A stretch of DNA of 64,000 nucleotides from Streptomyces sp. TLI_053. Lineage in GTDB: Bacteria > Actinomycetota > Actinomycetes > Streptomycetales > Streptomycetaceae. The first letter of the stretch is position 1; every line of letters starts with the position of its first letter. The notes under the pieces are model-generated. The model was given only the letters and a program-made list of their open reading frames with translations, did not search any database and was not told where the DNA came from. The stretch spans positions 9,203,501 through 9,267,500 of the forward strand of contig NZ_LT629775.1 of the NCBI RefSeq assembly GCF_900105395.1, given 5' to 3'. Below are positions 50,634 through 58,506 of the stretch, piece after piece. Both the position numbers and the translations under genes were made by a program.

Positions 50634-51923
50634 TTGGTCGAGTCGCGCCTCGGGGCCCGTCCCCCGGTCGCCCCGGCGACCGGTGGCTCACGGTTCCCGG
50701 TCGACTGCCGTACGCGGGACCGGCGGGTGTCCGTGGTGACCGCCGCGTACCGCGAAAGCAGGGGTCACATCCTCCTCCTCGCGACCGCTGCGAACGAGCG
50801 CCACCAACGGTTCGACCCCGAGCTCGGAGTCGCCGCGATGGCCTCGGTCCCGATCGCACGGCTGCTCCCCGACTGTCCCGGCCCCGTCGACGTCACCCAG
50901 GTCGTCAACCCCGGGGAGCCCCAGTCGGTGCTGGCCCGTGTCCACGCCGCAGCCATCACCGAAGGACCGCTCCTGATCTACATCTGCGGCCAGATCGCCC
51001 GGGAGCGCAAGCATCGGCAGATCCACCTGCGGCTGGCCAAGACCACGGAGGGCAACACGCGGACCACCGCGCTGCCCTGGCAGTGGATCGACCTGGAACT
51101 CGCCGGCCGCAGGCCCGGCACCACCCGGGTGGTGGTGGACCTGCTCGGTCATCCGTCCTGCGGGAACCTCCACCCCAACGACCTGCAGCTCCCGGCCCAT
51201 GTCGACCGCTGGGGGACCGTCGCCAGGCCCGACCGCCGAAGCGCCTGGACGGTCCCCGCCTACACCAAGGCCCTGACCAGACTGGCCTCGGCGCCCGGAA
51301 CCGAAACGCTGGGGCAACTGCACACCCGGGCCCTGGCGGAGTCCGGTCCCGGCCCCGGCACCGTGGTGTTCGGTGGCACCCTGCCCGCCGCCGCGCCGGA
51401 TGTTCCCGCGACGCCCGGCCGGCAGCTGGACCGTCTCCTGCCCGACCCGGCGGCGGTGTCACCGCGACTTCCCGGCTCCCGGGCCTCCGGCCCCGCCACC
51501 GTGGTGGACGACTACCGCTCGGCTCTCGCGCAGGCCATGCGGGACGGTCGGCGGACCGAGGCGTCGAGGCTGGCCTCGCTCTGGGAACACCAGATCATCC
51601 GGAGCCACGGTTCGCACTCCATGCCCATGGGTGACGTCCTGGAGGCCCAGGCCTCGATCGCGATGGAGAGCGGCGACGTGGCCCGTGCCGCCCAACTGTG
51701 GATCAGCACCGCTCGGAACCGCACCACCTGGTGCCGGCCGTCCGCCGAACCGCTCCAGCTGGCCCTGCGAAACGCCCAGGCCAGCTGGTTCCAGCTCGAC
51801 CTGAGCTGGCCCCAGGGGAGGCAATTGGGCGCCGACCTGGTCGACGTCCTGCGCAAGGCCGGACAGCCCGGGCCGATCGTCGCCGTCGAGCGCCGGCTCA
51901 ACAACCCACAGACGGTGTCCTGA
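50634..51923 (+). CDS. Caspase-like-fold protein, probably catalytically inactive, with helical C-terminal domain
   Basis: About 429 residues. The N-terminal half follows the layout of bacterial caspase-like (peptidase C14) domains: a strand ILLLATA, an IARLLPD region, and strand LLIYICGQI where active enzymes have a GHG histidine motif. Then comes TTALPWQWI, and RVVVDLLGHPSCG where active enzymes have a DCC-type cysteine. Both catalytic positions look altered, so it may be a pseudopeptidase. The C-terminal half (YRSALAQAMRDGRRTEASRLA onward) is TPR-like. The start is uncertain: TTG 50634 keeps high third-codon GC, while ATG 50611 is in another frame and stops early. GTG 50727 is also possible. 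Confidence 0.65.
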   Translation: MVESRLGARPPVAPATGGSRFPVDCRTRDRRVSVVTAAYRESRGHILLLATAANERHQRFDPELGVAAMASVPIARLLPDCPGPVDVTQVVNPGEPQSVLARVHAAAITEGPLLIYICGQIARERKHRQIHLRLAKTTEGNTRTTALPWQWIDLELAGRRPGTTRVVVDLLGHPSCGNLHPNDLQLPAHVDRWGTVARPDRRSAWTVPAYTKALTRLASAPGTETLGQLHTRALAESGPGPGTVVFGGTLPAAAPDVPATPGRQLDRLLPDPAAVSPRLPGSRASGPATVVDDYRSALAQAMRDGRRTEASRLASLWEHQIIRSHGSHSMPMGDVLEAQASIAMESGDVARAAQLWISTARNRTTWCRPSAEPLQLALRNAQASWFQLDLSWPQGRQLGADLVDVLRKAGQPGPIVAVERRLNNPQTVS

Positions 51924-52083
51924 GACCCCTCGTCGGACGCACGCCCGTCGGTGCGCCGTCGACGTACGACAACGTCAGAAATATGGCATTTCACCACATC
52001 TGCTGGGGCGGGACTCCGGACGCCCGGACGATCGGAACACACAGCAGAACCCCACGGAACCGCGAGCGAAGGGAAGGGGAACC

Positions 52084-52638
52084 ATGCCGAACGAGTCCGA
52101 GGACACGATGGCGATCGAGTGCGAGGAGGCGCCGGAGGCCGAGGAGGCGGTCGAGGACGCGAAGGAGCTCGCGTTCGCTCAGCTGGTGCAGGAGAGGCGG
52201 AACTGGTGCTGGGCGGCCGCGGGCCTGAGTATCGCCCAGTACTTCGGCGCCGGAACGGACGTGACGCAGGCGGACTACTGTGCGCTGGCCGCCGGACCGG
52301 AGTACAACTGGGCGACCTGCCCCGACACGAGCGCGACGATGGAGGTCGTGCAGGCCGGGCTTCGCGGGCTCGGTCTCGAGCCCGGTCTCATCGTCGAAGG
52401 CCCCCTCGACCTGGACCTGGTCAAGGAGGAGATCGACGCCGGGCGACCGGTGCTGACCAGGGTGAACCTGGCGGCCGGCGGCGCGCACGCCCTCGTCGTC
52501 CACGGCTACTGGGACGACCACCTGATCTTCAGCGACCCGGACCCGGACGCCGAGCGGCACCGGACGATGGAGTACCGGCGGTACCGGGAGAACGAGACCT
52601 TCACCTGGGTGCGGTCCCTCATCGGCGTCACCCGTTGA
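52084..52638 (+). CDS. Papain-like cysteine protease (C70/AvrRpt2-like)
   Basis: A 184-residue protein. The nucleophile motif is NWCWAAAGLSIAQYF (Cys42), as in papain-like peptidases of the C70/C39-like group. A histidine in GAHALVVHGYWDD (His135) and an aspartate in FSDPDPD (Asp151) complete a plausible triad. The first 30 residues are strongly acidic, and there is no signal peptide. It could process a partner peptide or protein in the cytosol, or be exported by a non-classical route. A strong ribosome site (GGAAGGGGAA) precedes ATG 52084. It heads the rightward gene run to 59954. Confidence 0.85.
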   Translation: MPNESEDTMAIECEEAPEAEEAVEDAKELAFAQLVQERRNWCWAAAGLSIAQYFGAGTDVTQADYCALAAGPEYNWATCPDTSATMEVVQAGLRGLGLEPGLIVEGPLDLDLVKEEIDAGRPVLTRVNLAAGGAHALVVHGYWDDHLIFSDPDPDAERHRTMEYRRYRENETFTWVRSLIGVTR

Positions 52639-52792
52639 CGGGTCGGTCCCGGCCGTCGCCGTGAGCAACCCCGGTCGCGGCGGTCGGGCACGGCTGGACC
52701 GTGTCCGACCGCCGCGACCCGAGGGGACGGGGACCGCGGCCGTCGACCGGCGGACACCGAGGAACGACACCACGGACAGAAAGGAAAGGCAC

Positions 52793-54160
52793 ATGAAGGC
52801 GATACGCCGTGGACGGCGCCACGGACGCGGGAGTCGCGCCGGCCACGCGGTCGGTCTCGTCGTCCTGCTCGCCGGTGGAAGTCTGGGAACGACGGCCTGT
52901 ACGGCGGACGATGCCGAGGCCCCACAGGCAGAGGCGGAGATCCGGACCATCAGTTGCCCGGACGTCGCCACCAGTCTCTCCGGCGGTTCCCCGGACGATC
53001 CGCGGACGCAGGCCGGGCTCGGCCTGCTCGACCAGCAGGTGTCGGACGCCTACGACGCCTTGTCGGCCCCCTCCGTAGGAACACCGGGAAGCGAGGCCGA
53101 GATACTCGCCAAGGTCGCCGAAGCACGCCGTCGGACCATCACGGAGCTCGCCGACCGGACCGCCGCGTCCGCACAGCAGAAGGCCACGATGCTCGCCATG
53201 GCCGAGTGCACCGTCAAGCACGAGCGGGCGGGCGAGGAGATCGGAATCCTCAAGGGGCGGGAGGGCGACCGGCGGCAGGGCAGCGGACTGACCCGACGGG
53301 ACTACGTCGACATCACGCAGGTCGCGCCCAACGCCGGCAAACAGCAGCCGAACGGCCGGCAGGCCGCCACCGGCAGCTTCACCTCCAGGTGCGGCAACAA
53401 CGGGACCGAACGCCATATCAACCCGGACAACGTGGTCATCTCGCCCGGCGAGCGCGCCGCCGCCCACCACCAGCACGACTATGTGGGGAACCGCAGTACG
53501 GACTTCCGATCCACCGTCGACAGCCTCCGGAAGGCAGGCACGACCTGCGACAACGGAGACCTGTCGACGTACTACGCGCCGGTGGTGCGGCTCCTCGACG
53601 GAAAGCGGGCGGACGACGCCGACCAGCGGGGCGGAGGACTCGACCGCAATCAGGGGACCATCCTCACACCGGAGGAGTTCGGTATCACCTTCAAGGGGAA
53701 CCCGTCCGGAAAGGTCGGCCCGGCTCCCGACGGCATGGTGGCCGTGGTCGGCGATGCCAAGGCCTTCACCAACGGGCCCGACAAGGCCAAGGCGTCCTGG
53801 AGCTGCACCGGGTTCGACACCGTGCAGCTGCGCGACAAGTACCCGCTCTGCCCCGCCGGGTCGAACGTGGTGCGGACCTTCGCCTTCCCCAACTGCTCGA
53901 ACGGACAGGCCAACAGCGCGAACCACCGGACGCACACGGCCTTCGCCGCGGACGGTCAGTGTCCGAAGGGGTTCGAACGGATCCCCCAGCTGGTCATGAC
54001 GGTCTCGTACCGCGTCCCGCAGGGAGCGCTCTACGCCGTGGACTCCTTTCCGGAGCAGCTTCACAAGCCGGTCACCGACCACGCGGACTACATCAATGTC
54101 ATGCCGAAGTCCCTCATGCAGAAGGCAGTGAACTGCATCAACAACGGGACGAACTGCTGA
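52793..54160 (+). CDS. DUF1996-domain lipoprotein
   Basis: A 455-residue exported protein. The N-terminus is arginine-rich, then VGLVVLLAGGSLG and the lipobox TTAC (cysteine about residue 36), indicating membrane anchoring on the outside. Residues about 200-450 form a DUF1996 domain: the HHQHDYVG motif, CDNGDLSTYYAPVV, NVVRTFAFPNC and YINVMPKSLMQKAVNC near the end. The domain is found in fungi and actinobacteria, often next to wall- or polysaccharide-related genes, with no proven activity. ATG 52793 has AAGGAAAGG upstream. The serine protease gene begins 12 nt after its stop. Confidence 0.88.
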   Translation: MKAIRRGRRHGRGSRAGHAVGLVVLLAGGSLGTTACTADDAEAPQAEAEIRTISCPDVATSLSGGSPDDPRTQAGLGLLDQQVSDAYDALSAPSVGTPGSEAEILAKVAEARRRTITELADRTAASAQQKATMLAMAECTVKHERAGEEIGILKGREGDRRQGSGLTRRDYVDITQVAPNAGKQQPNGRQAATGSFTSRCGNNGTERHINPDNVVISPGERAAAHHQHDYVGNRSTDFRSTVDSLRKAGTTCDNGDLSTYYAPVVRLLDGKRADDADQRGGGLDRNQGTILTPEEFGITFKGNPSGKVGPAPDGMVAVVGDAKAFTNGPDKAKASWSCTGFDTVQLRDKYPLCPAGSNVVRTFAFPNCSNGQANSANHRTHTAFAADGQCPKGFERIPQLVMTVSYRVPQGALYAVDSFPEQLHKPVTDHADYINVMPKSLMQKAVNCINNGTNC

Positions 54161-54172
54161 TCAGGAGCGCAC

Positions 54173-55285
54173 GTGGCCGACACCCCATCCACTACGGTCC
54201 TCCCACTGCCCCGGACCGCCCTCCCGTCGGGGGCACGCAGCCCACGGCGACACTCTCGTGCCGTTCTGGCGGTCACCGCGGCACTGCTCACCGCCTCGTG
54301 TTCGGTACTGGGCGGCCCCGTGGCCGACCCGGACACGGCGTCCGATCCGCGGGACGCCGGCAACTGGACCGGCGCCGACTGGAAACGCTGGTCCGAACGA
54401 CAGGGCATGGCGACCGACATGCCCGCGGGGCGCTGGACCACGGGCGACATGCGCCAGGCCGGTGCCGCCTTCCGTACCCCCGGCACCGTCGGGAACGCCC
54501 GGAGCGATCCCGTACCGGCGGCCGTCGCGGCGCGCACCACCGTCGGATCGCCCGACCCGGACCTCGCGGCCTTCGGAAAGATCTTCATGCGCAGTTCCTC
54601 CGGCGCACTGGTCTGCTCCGGGACGGTCGTCAAGGACCCCGCCCGCCCGGGCCGGAGCAACCTGGTGTGGACCGCCGCACACTGCCTCCACGAGGGGAAG
54701 GGCGGTCGCCCGATGCGGGACGTGGTCTTCGTACCGGCCTTCGACGGAAACGCGGCCACCGAGACGGCGATGCACCCACTCGGGACGTGGCCCGCGGCCC
54801 GGTCCGTCGTCTCGCCCCAGTGGGTCGCGGAGGGCGCCCAACGCGGCGGCCCTGTCAGCCAGTTCGACTTCGGCGTCCTTCGGGTCGTACCGCCGGCCGG
54901 GGCATCCTCCCTGGAGGAGACGGTCGGAGCCGCGCTCGACGTGGGCTTCAACGTGCCGAGGGACCGGATCCCCGCACCGAGCGTGTTCGGCTATCCGGCG
55001 GGGGCGCCGTTCGACGGGACCAGGCTGCAGGTCTGCCGATCCCCGCTCCGCGCGACCCGGCTGTCGTTCGACGTGTCCCGCCCCACCATGCTCGCCGTCG
55101 GCTGCACCATGACCGGCGGCTCCAGCGGCGGCGGGTGGGTCACCGATCTGCCGGGCCGCGGCCGGATCCTCGTGAGCAACACCTCGATCGGTCCCACCCC
55201 GGCCCAGTGGCTGGCCGGACCGGCACTGGGTACCGAGGCGCTGCGCGCGTTCCAGTTCCTCGGCGGAACGCTTCCCACCCGATAG
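54173..55285 (+). CDS. Trypsin-like serine protease lipoprotein
   Basis: A 370-residue exported protease. After AVLAVTAALLTASC the lipobox cysteine is residue 43. The S1-type triad is His170 (VWTAAHCL), Asp232 (QFDFGVLRV) and Ser318 (TGGSSGGGW). A preceding ~85-residue segment could be a propeptide. It is probably anchored to the outer face of the membrane. Start GTG 54173 follows AGGAGC. It is 12 nt after the DUF1996 gene and likely cotranscribed; both may act on the cell wall or on exported proteins. Confidence 0.9.
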   Translation: MADTPSTTVLPLPRTALPSGARSPRRHSRAVLAVTAALLTASCSVLGGPVADPDTASDPRDAGNWTGADWKRWSERQGMATDMPAGRWTTGDMRQAGAAFRTPGTVGNARSDPVPAAVAARTTVGSPDPDLAAFGKIFMRSSSGALVCSGTVVKDPARPGRSNLVWTAAHCLHEGKGGRPMRDVVFVPAFDGNAATETAMHPLGTWPAARSVVSPQWVAEGAQRGGPVSQFDFGVLRVVPPAGASSLEETVGAALDVGFNVPRDRIPAPSVFGYPAGAPFDGTRLQVCRSPLRATRLSFDVSRPTMLAVGCTMTGGSSGGGWVTDLPGRGRILVSNTSIGPTPAQWLAGPALGTEALRAFQFLGGTLPTR

Positions 55286-55391
55286 GGCTCGGGCCGGACC
55301 CCACGGACCGCCGGGTCGGGTGCGCCGGCCCCCTCCCGACCCACCGCGGCAGCCGCTCGGGCTGCCGCCGACGAAAGGCAGGAAAGGACTC

Positions 55392-56105
55392 ATGGCCTAC
55401 ACACAGGGAACAGGCCGTTCCCCGTCCGGATCGCGGTTCCGGGGGATGGGGCTGATCGGCAACCTCCAGGTCTCCAAGGGCGTCGTGACCGGGGGCATCG
55501 TCCTCGGACTGGCGGCCACCGTCACCGCCCTGCTGATCCCGGTCGAGCTGTTCGGCGAGGCCCGGCGGATCGTGGCGACCGACCGGGTGGGTGCGCTGCC
55601 GCCGGGGTTCTCCGACGACAGTCTGGGAGTCCAGGACACACCGTTCGGCCCGCTGACCGCAGTCGACCGGGACTTCGTCCGGCGCGTGCGGCTGGCCGGC
55701 CTCTGGGAGGGTCCGGCCGGCGACCGGGCCCGCACGGCGGGGACGAGCGCCGCGGTCAGGACCGCCGGGGACCACATGGTGACCGGGCACCGCACCCTGG
55801 ACGCGGTCGACCTGGCAGCGGCGCAGGTGCTCAAGATCGCCGACATGCCGCGCGAGCCCAGCCCCGAACAGCGTGGCTGGCTGGACGAGATCAACGGAGC
55901 GTCCCCGAAGGACTTCGACGAGACCTTCGTCCGGCTCACCCGGGCCGCCCACGGAAAGGTGTTCCAGGTTCTCGCGCTCACCCGGGCCACCACGCAGAAC
56001 ACCCAGGTCCGCAAGCTGGCCGACGAGGCCGACCGGACCGTCCGCGACCACATGGACGTCCTGGAGCGCACCGGACTGTGGAAGGGCGAGGAACAGAGCA
56101 AGTGA
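55392..56105 (+). CDS. DUF4142-domain protein with N-terminal membrane anchor
   Basis: A 237-residue protein. Residues about 30-52 form one hydrophobic span (GGIVLGLAATVTALLIPVELF) that would anchor it or act as an uncleaved signal. The rest is the helical DUF4142 domain: LTAVDRDFVRRVRLAGLWE, DHMVTGHRTLD and LADEADRTVRDHMDVLERTGL (the final helical signature). Family members are often exported and have ferritin-like helical folds; no di-iron ligand set is clear here. GGAAAGGA precedes ATG 55392. The lipoprotein gene follows after 23 nt. Confidence 0.87.
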   Translation: MAYTQGTGRSPSGSRFRGMGLIGNLQVSKGVVTGGIVLGLAATVTALLIPVELFGEARRIVATDRVGALPPGFSDDSLGVQDTPFGPLTAVDRDFVRRVRLAGLWEGPAGDRARTAGTSAAVRTAGDHMVTGHRTLDAVDLAAAQVLKIADMPREPSPEQRGWLDEINGASPKDFDETFVRLTRAAHGKVFQVLALTRATTQNTQVRKLADEADRTVRDHMDVLERTGLWKGEEQSK

Positions 56106-56128
56106 CGGCAAACAGGAGGAACTCGCAG

Positions 56129-57175
56129 ATGAACGTACGATTCGCCCGGTCCGTGCTGACGGGCACGACGGTCCTTGCCGTCATGGTCTCCGCCGGGTGC
56201 GGGAGCCAGGGCGGGACTTCCAGGGCCAACAGCGCCGACGGGCCGGGGGTGCTCCCGCAGGACGGCATGCCGGGTATGGAGACCCCGGGCGGAACCCCCG
56301 GACCGGGCGGGCTGGTGGTCAAGCAGGACGGGGCGCTCGGGTCCTTCCTGACGGACGCCCTGGGCAACGCGCTCTACGTGTTCGACAAGGACTCCACCAG
56401 CCCCCCCAAGTCCGCCTGCGACTCGGCCTGCACCGCGACCTGGATCCCGTTCCCCCCGGTGGACAACACCGTGCAGTGGCCCGGCGTCACGGGACAGGTC
56501 GGCACGCTCGTACGCGAGGACAGGAGCTCACAGCTGACCGTCGGCGGCCACCCCGTGTACCGGTTCGTCAAGGACACGACGCCGGGTGACACCAACGGGA
56601 AGTCCGTGGCGAACTGGAGTCTGGCGGCACCCGACGGAACGAAGGCGGGGAAGGGGTCCGGGCAGGGCAAGGAGAGTCCGCAGGGCAAGGAGACCGCACA
56701 GCGGACGAAGGAGCCGGAGGGGGACCGGGGCACCCGCGCTCCCGACCGGCCCGCCGACCGGGAGACGAGCCGGCGCGACGACCGCCGGGAGTCGGAGCGG
56801 GCCGACGTGCGCCTGACGGTCGTCTTCGTCCCGGCCGTCGGCCACGAGGTCCTGACCCTCGGCGGGCGCGTTCTCTACGTCAACGGCGACCGGCTGGCGG
56901 TGGGAACCGGCCGGCGCTGCGTCGGATCCTGCCTGCGGGACTGGGTACAGGCTCCGGTCGTCGACCTCGAGCGGGTCGCCCAGGGAATCGACCGGCTCCT
57001 CGTCAGGGAGATCCTGGTGGAGGACGGGTCACGGCAGCTCGCCGTCAACGGGCACCGGGTGTTCACCTTCTCGGCCGACAGCGCGGTCACCGATGCCAAG
57101 GGCAACGGCAGGGACGGTTGCTGGTGGCCGATTTCTCCCAAGGGCGAACCCGTCCGCTCCGTGGCGGCGAGCTGA
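56129..57175 (+). CDS. COG4315-type secreted-repeat lipoprotein with two domains
   Basis: A 348-residue lipoprotein: lipobox VSAGC (cysteine about residue 24). The first half (about 60-185) is a Lipoprotein_15 secreted-repeat domain with the conserved Yx[FWY]xxD motifs YVFDKD and YRFVKD and a cysteine pair CDSACTATW. A charged linker follows. The second half (about 240-340) is a degenerate copy (LYVNGDR, RRCVGSCLRDW, VFTFSAD). The family function is unknown, but it is often encoded near redox genes. AGGAGG lies well before ATG 56129. It shares one base with the next start (TGATG). Confidence 0.88.
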   Translation: MNVRFARSVLTGTTVLAVMVSAGCGSQGGTSRANSADGPGVLPQDGMPGMETPGGTPGPGGLVVKQDGALGSFLTDALGNALYVFDKDSTSPPKSACDSACTATWIPFPPVDNTVQWPGVTGQVGTLVREDRSSQLTVGGHPVYRFVKDTTPGDTNGKSVANWSLAAPDGTKAGKGSGQGKESPQGKETAQRTKEPEGDRGTRAPDRPADRETSRRDDRRESERADVRLTVVFVPAVGHEVLTLGGRVLYVNGDRLAVGTGRRCVGSCLRDWVQAPVVDLERVAQGIDRLLVREILVEDGSRQLAVNGHRVFTFSADSAVTDAKGNGRDGCWWPISPKGEPVRSVAAS

Positions 57176-57636
57176 TGGTCCGGTCGCGCCCCGCTTCCCC
57201 GGTCGGCCTGGCGGTCGCCCGTCGCGCGTTCGCCGCGGTCACCGTGTTCTGCGCGGTGACCGCAGCCGCGCAGGCCTGGGAGACGTTGACTCCGGCGGCG
57301 TCCGGCCCGCGCGCCGAACGCGACGCCCTGGCCCGTCGCCTCGGTTGCACGGCCGAAGCCTCCACCGAGAGCGTGGAGATGACCGAGGCCGCGTGCACCG
57401 TCGGGAGCGTTCAGTACCGCATCGTCACCTTCGCGGCCGACGACGGCCGTCGGCAGTGGCTCGACCTGGCGACCGACTACGGCGGTACCTACCTCACCGG
57501 CCGCAACTGGGTGCTGGCCGCCTGGCCGACCGAGTGCCTGGCGCCGCTCCGGGACCGGCTGGGCGGCGCCCTGAGGACGGGAGCTCCGCACGGCACGGCC
57601 GACGGGACGGACGACCGGCACGCGCACGGCGGCTGA
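57175..57636 (+). CDS. Small exported or membrane-anchored protein
   Basis: A 153-residue protein. The N-terminus VRSRPASPVGLAVARRAF plus a hydrophobic AAVTVFCAVTAAA core suggests a signal peptide or single anchor. The mature part has two cysteines (LGCTAEA and AACTVGS) and a WLDLATDYGGTYLTGRNWVLAAW segment. I do not recognise the family. The start overlaps the preceding stop, and the ferric-reductase-like gene follows after 42 nt, so it is probably part of the same membrane redox unit. Confidence 0.8.
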   Translation: MVRSRPASPVGLAVARRAFAAVTVFCAVTAAAQAWETLTPAASGPRAERDALARRLGCTAEASTESVEMTEAACTVGSVQYRIVTFAADDGRRQWLDLATDYGGTYLTGRNWVLAAWPTECLAPLRDRLGGALRTGAPHGTADGTDDRHAHGG

Positions 57637-57678
57637 GCGAGGCGGTCGTGCGAAGAATCGACAACGAAAGGCACATGT

Positions 57679-58506
57679 ATGTCCTCCTCCAATCGGCGGA
57701 TCAGGGCGCGTACCAAGCGCGCCGCCCGCCCTGCCGGCGCCGCGCCGGGGCCGGCCCCGGCGCCGTCGCGGGAACTGCGCCGGCGGCTGGTCCGCACGCT
57801 CGCCCCGGTGACAGGTGCCGTCGGCTTCGTGGCGGTCTACCTGGGAGCGGTCCGGCTCTCCACCGGAGTCCGGCAGTTCCTCGACTTCGGCGCGGGCGTA
57901 CTCGCGCTGGTGTGCCTGAGCTCGGCCGTCCTGTGGGGCCTGCTCTCCACCGACCGTTTCCTCCTCTACTCCGACCACAGGCTGGTTTCCCAGAGCGTTC
58001 ACCGGGTTCTCGCCGTTGCCGGGCTCGCGTTCCTCGCCCTGCACATCTGGATCAAGGTCGCCGAACGGCACACGACGGGTGTGGCCGCGGCCCTGCCGTT
58101 CGGTGACGCCGCGCAACCCGTGCTCGTCGGTCTCGGCACGCTCGCCGGCTACGGGTTCGTCGGCGTGGCGGTGACCGGTGCCGCCCGCAGCCGCTTCGCC
58201 TCCCAACGCGGCGCGTTGGTCTGGCGGCTCCTGCACATGACCTCCTACCTCGCCTGGGGGGCCGCCCTGGTGCACGGCCTGAGAGCCGGTCGGGAGGGGA
58301 AGGACTGGGTCACGGTCTCCTACGTGTGCTGCTTGGTGGCCGTCGCCCTGGTGCTCGTCCTCAAGCTGCGCTCGAACAACGGCAGGCCCCCCACCGCCGG
58401 GCCGGGGACGACCCTGCCGGGCCGGCCCGCGACGACAGCGCCCCGCCCCGATGGCGGGCCCAGGCCGCCCGCCGCGACCACCGTCCGTCCGGGCGACGGC
58501 CCGTGA
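57679..58506 (+). CDS. Ferric-reductase-like transmembrane protein (cytochrome b-type)
   Basis: A 275-residue membrane protein with a basic N-terminus, about six predicted spans (residues about 45-230) and a proline-rich cytoplasmic tail. Histidines suited to haem binding occur in HRVLAVAGLAFLALHIWIK (two His, about 17 residues apart) and in WRLLHMTSYLAWGAALVHGL (two His on the same face). This is the pattern of ferric reductase / cytochrome b561-type haem proteins. It could move electrons from the NuoF-like protein across the membrane. AAAGGC precedes the start. Its stop overlaps the next GTG (GTGA). Confidence 0.85.
   Translation: MSSSNRRIRARTKRAARPAGAAPGPAPAPSRELRRRLVRTLAPVTGAVGFVAVYLGAVRLSTGVRQFLDFGAGVLALVCLSSAVLWGLLSTDRFLLYSDHRLVSQSVHRVLAVAGLAFLALHIWIKVAERHTTGVAAALPFGDAAQPVLVGLGTLAGYGFVGVAVTGAARSRFASQRGALVWRLLHMTSYLAWGAALVHGLRAGREGKDWVTVSYVCCLVAVALVLVLKLRSNNGRPPTAGPGTTLPGRPATTAPRPDGGPRPPAATTVRPGDGP

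Noticed and set aside
49719..51923. 734-codon rightward frame as a single protein
   Set aside because: The first 300 codons are a shadow of the ATP-binding gene; only the part after about 50634 has coding character of its own.
52084..52638. Papain-like protein considered as a C39 bacteriocin-processing peptidase
   Set aside because: No ABC transporter domain or double-glycine precursor peptide is seen next to it.
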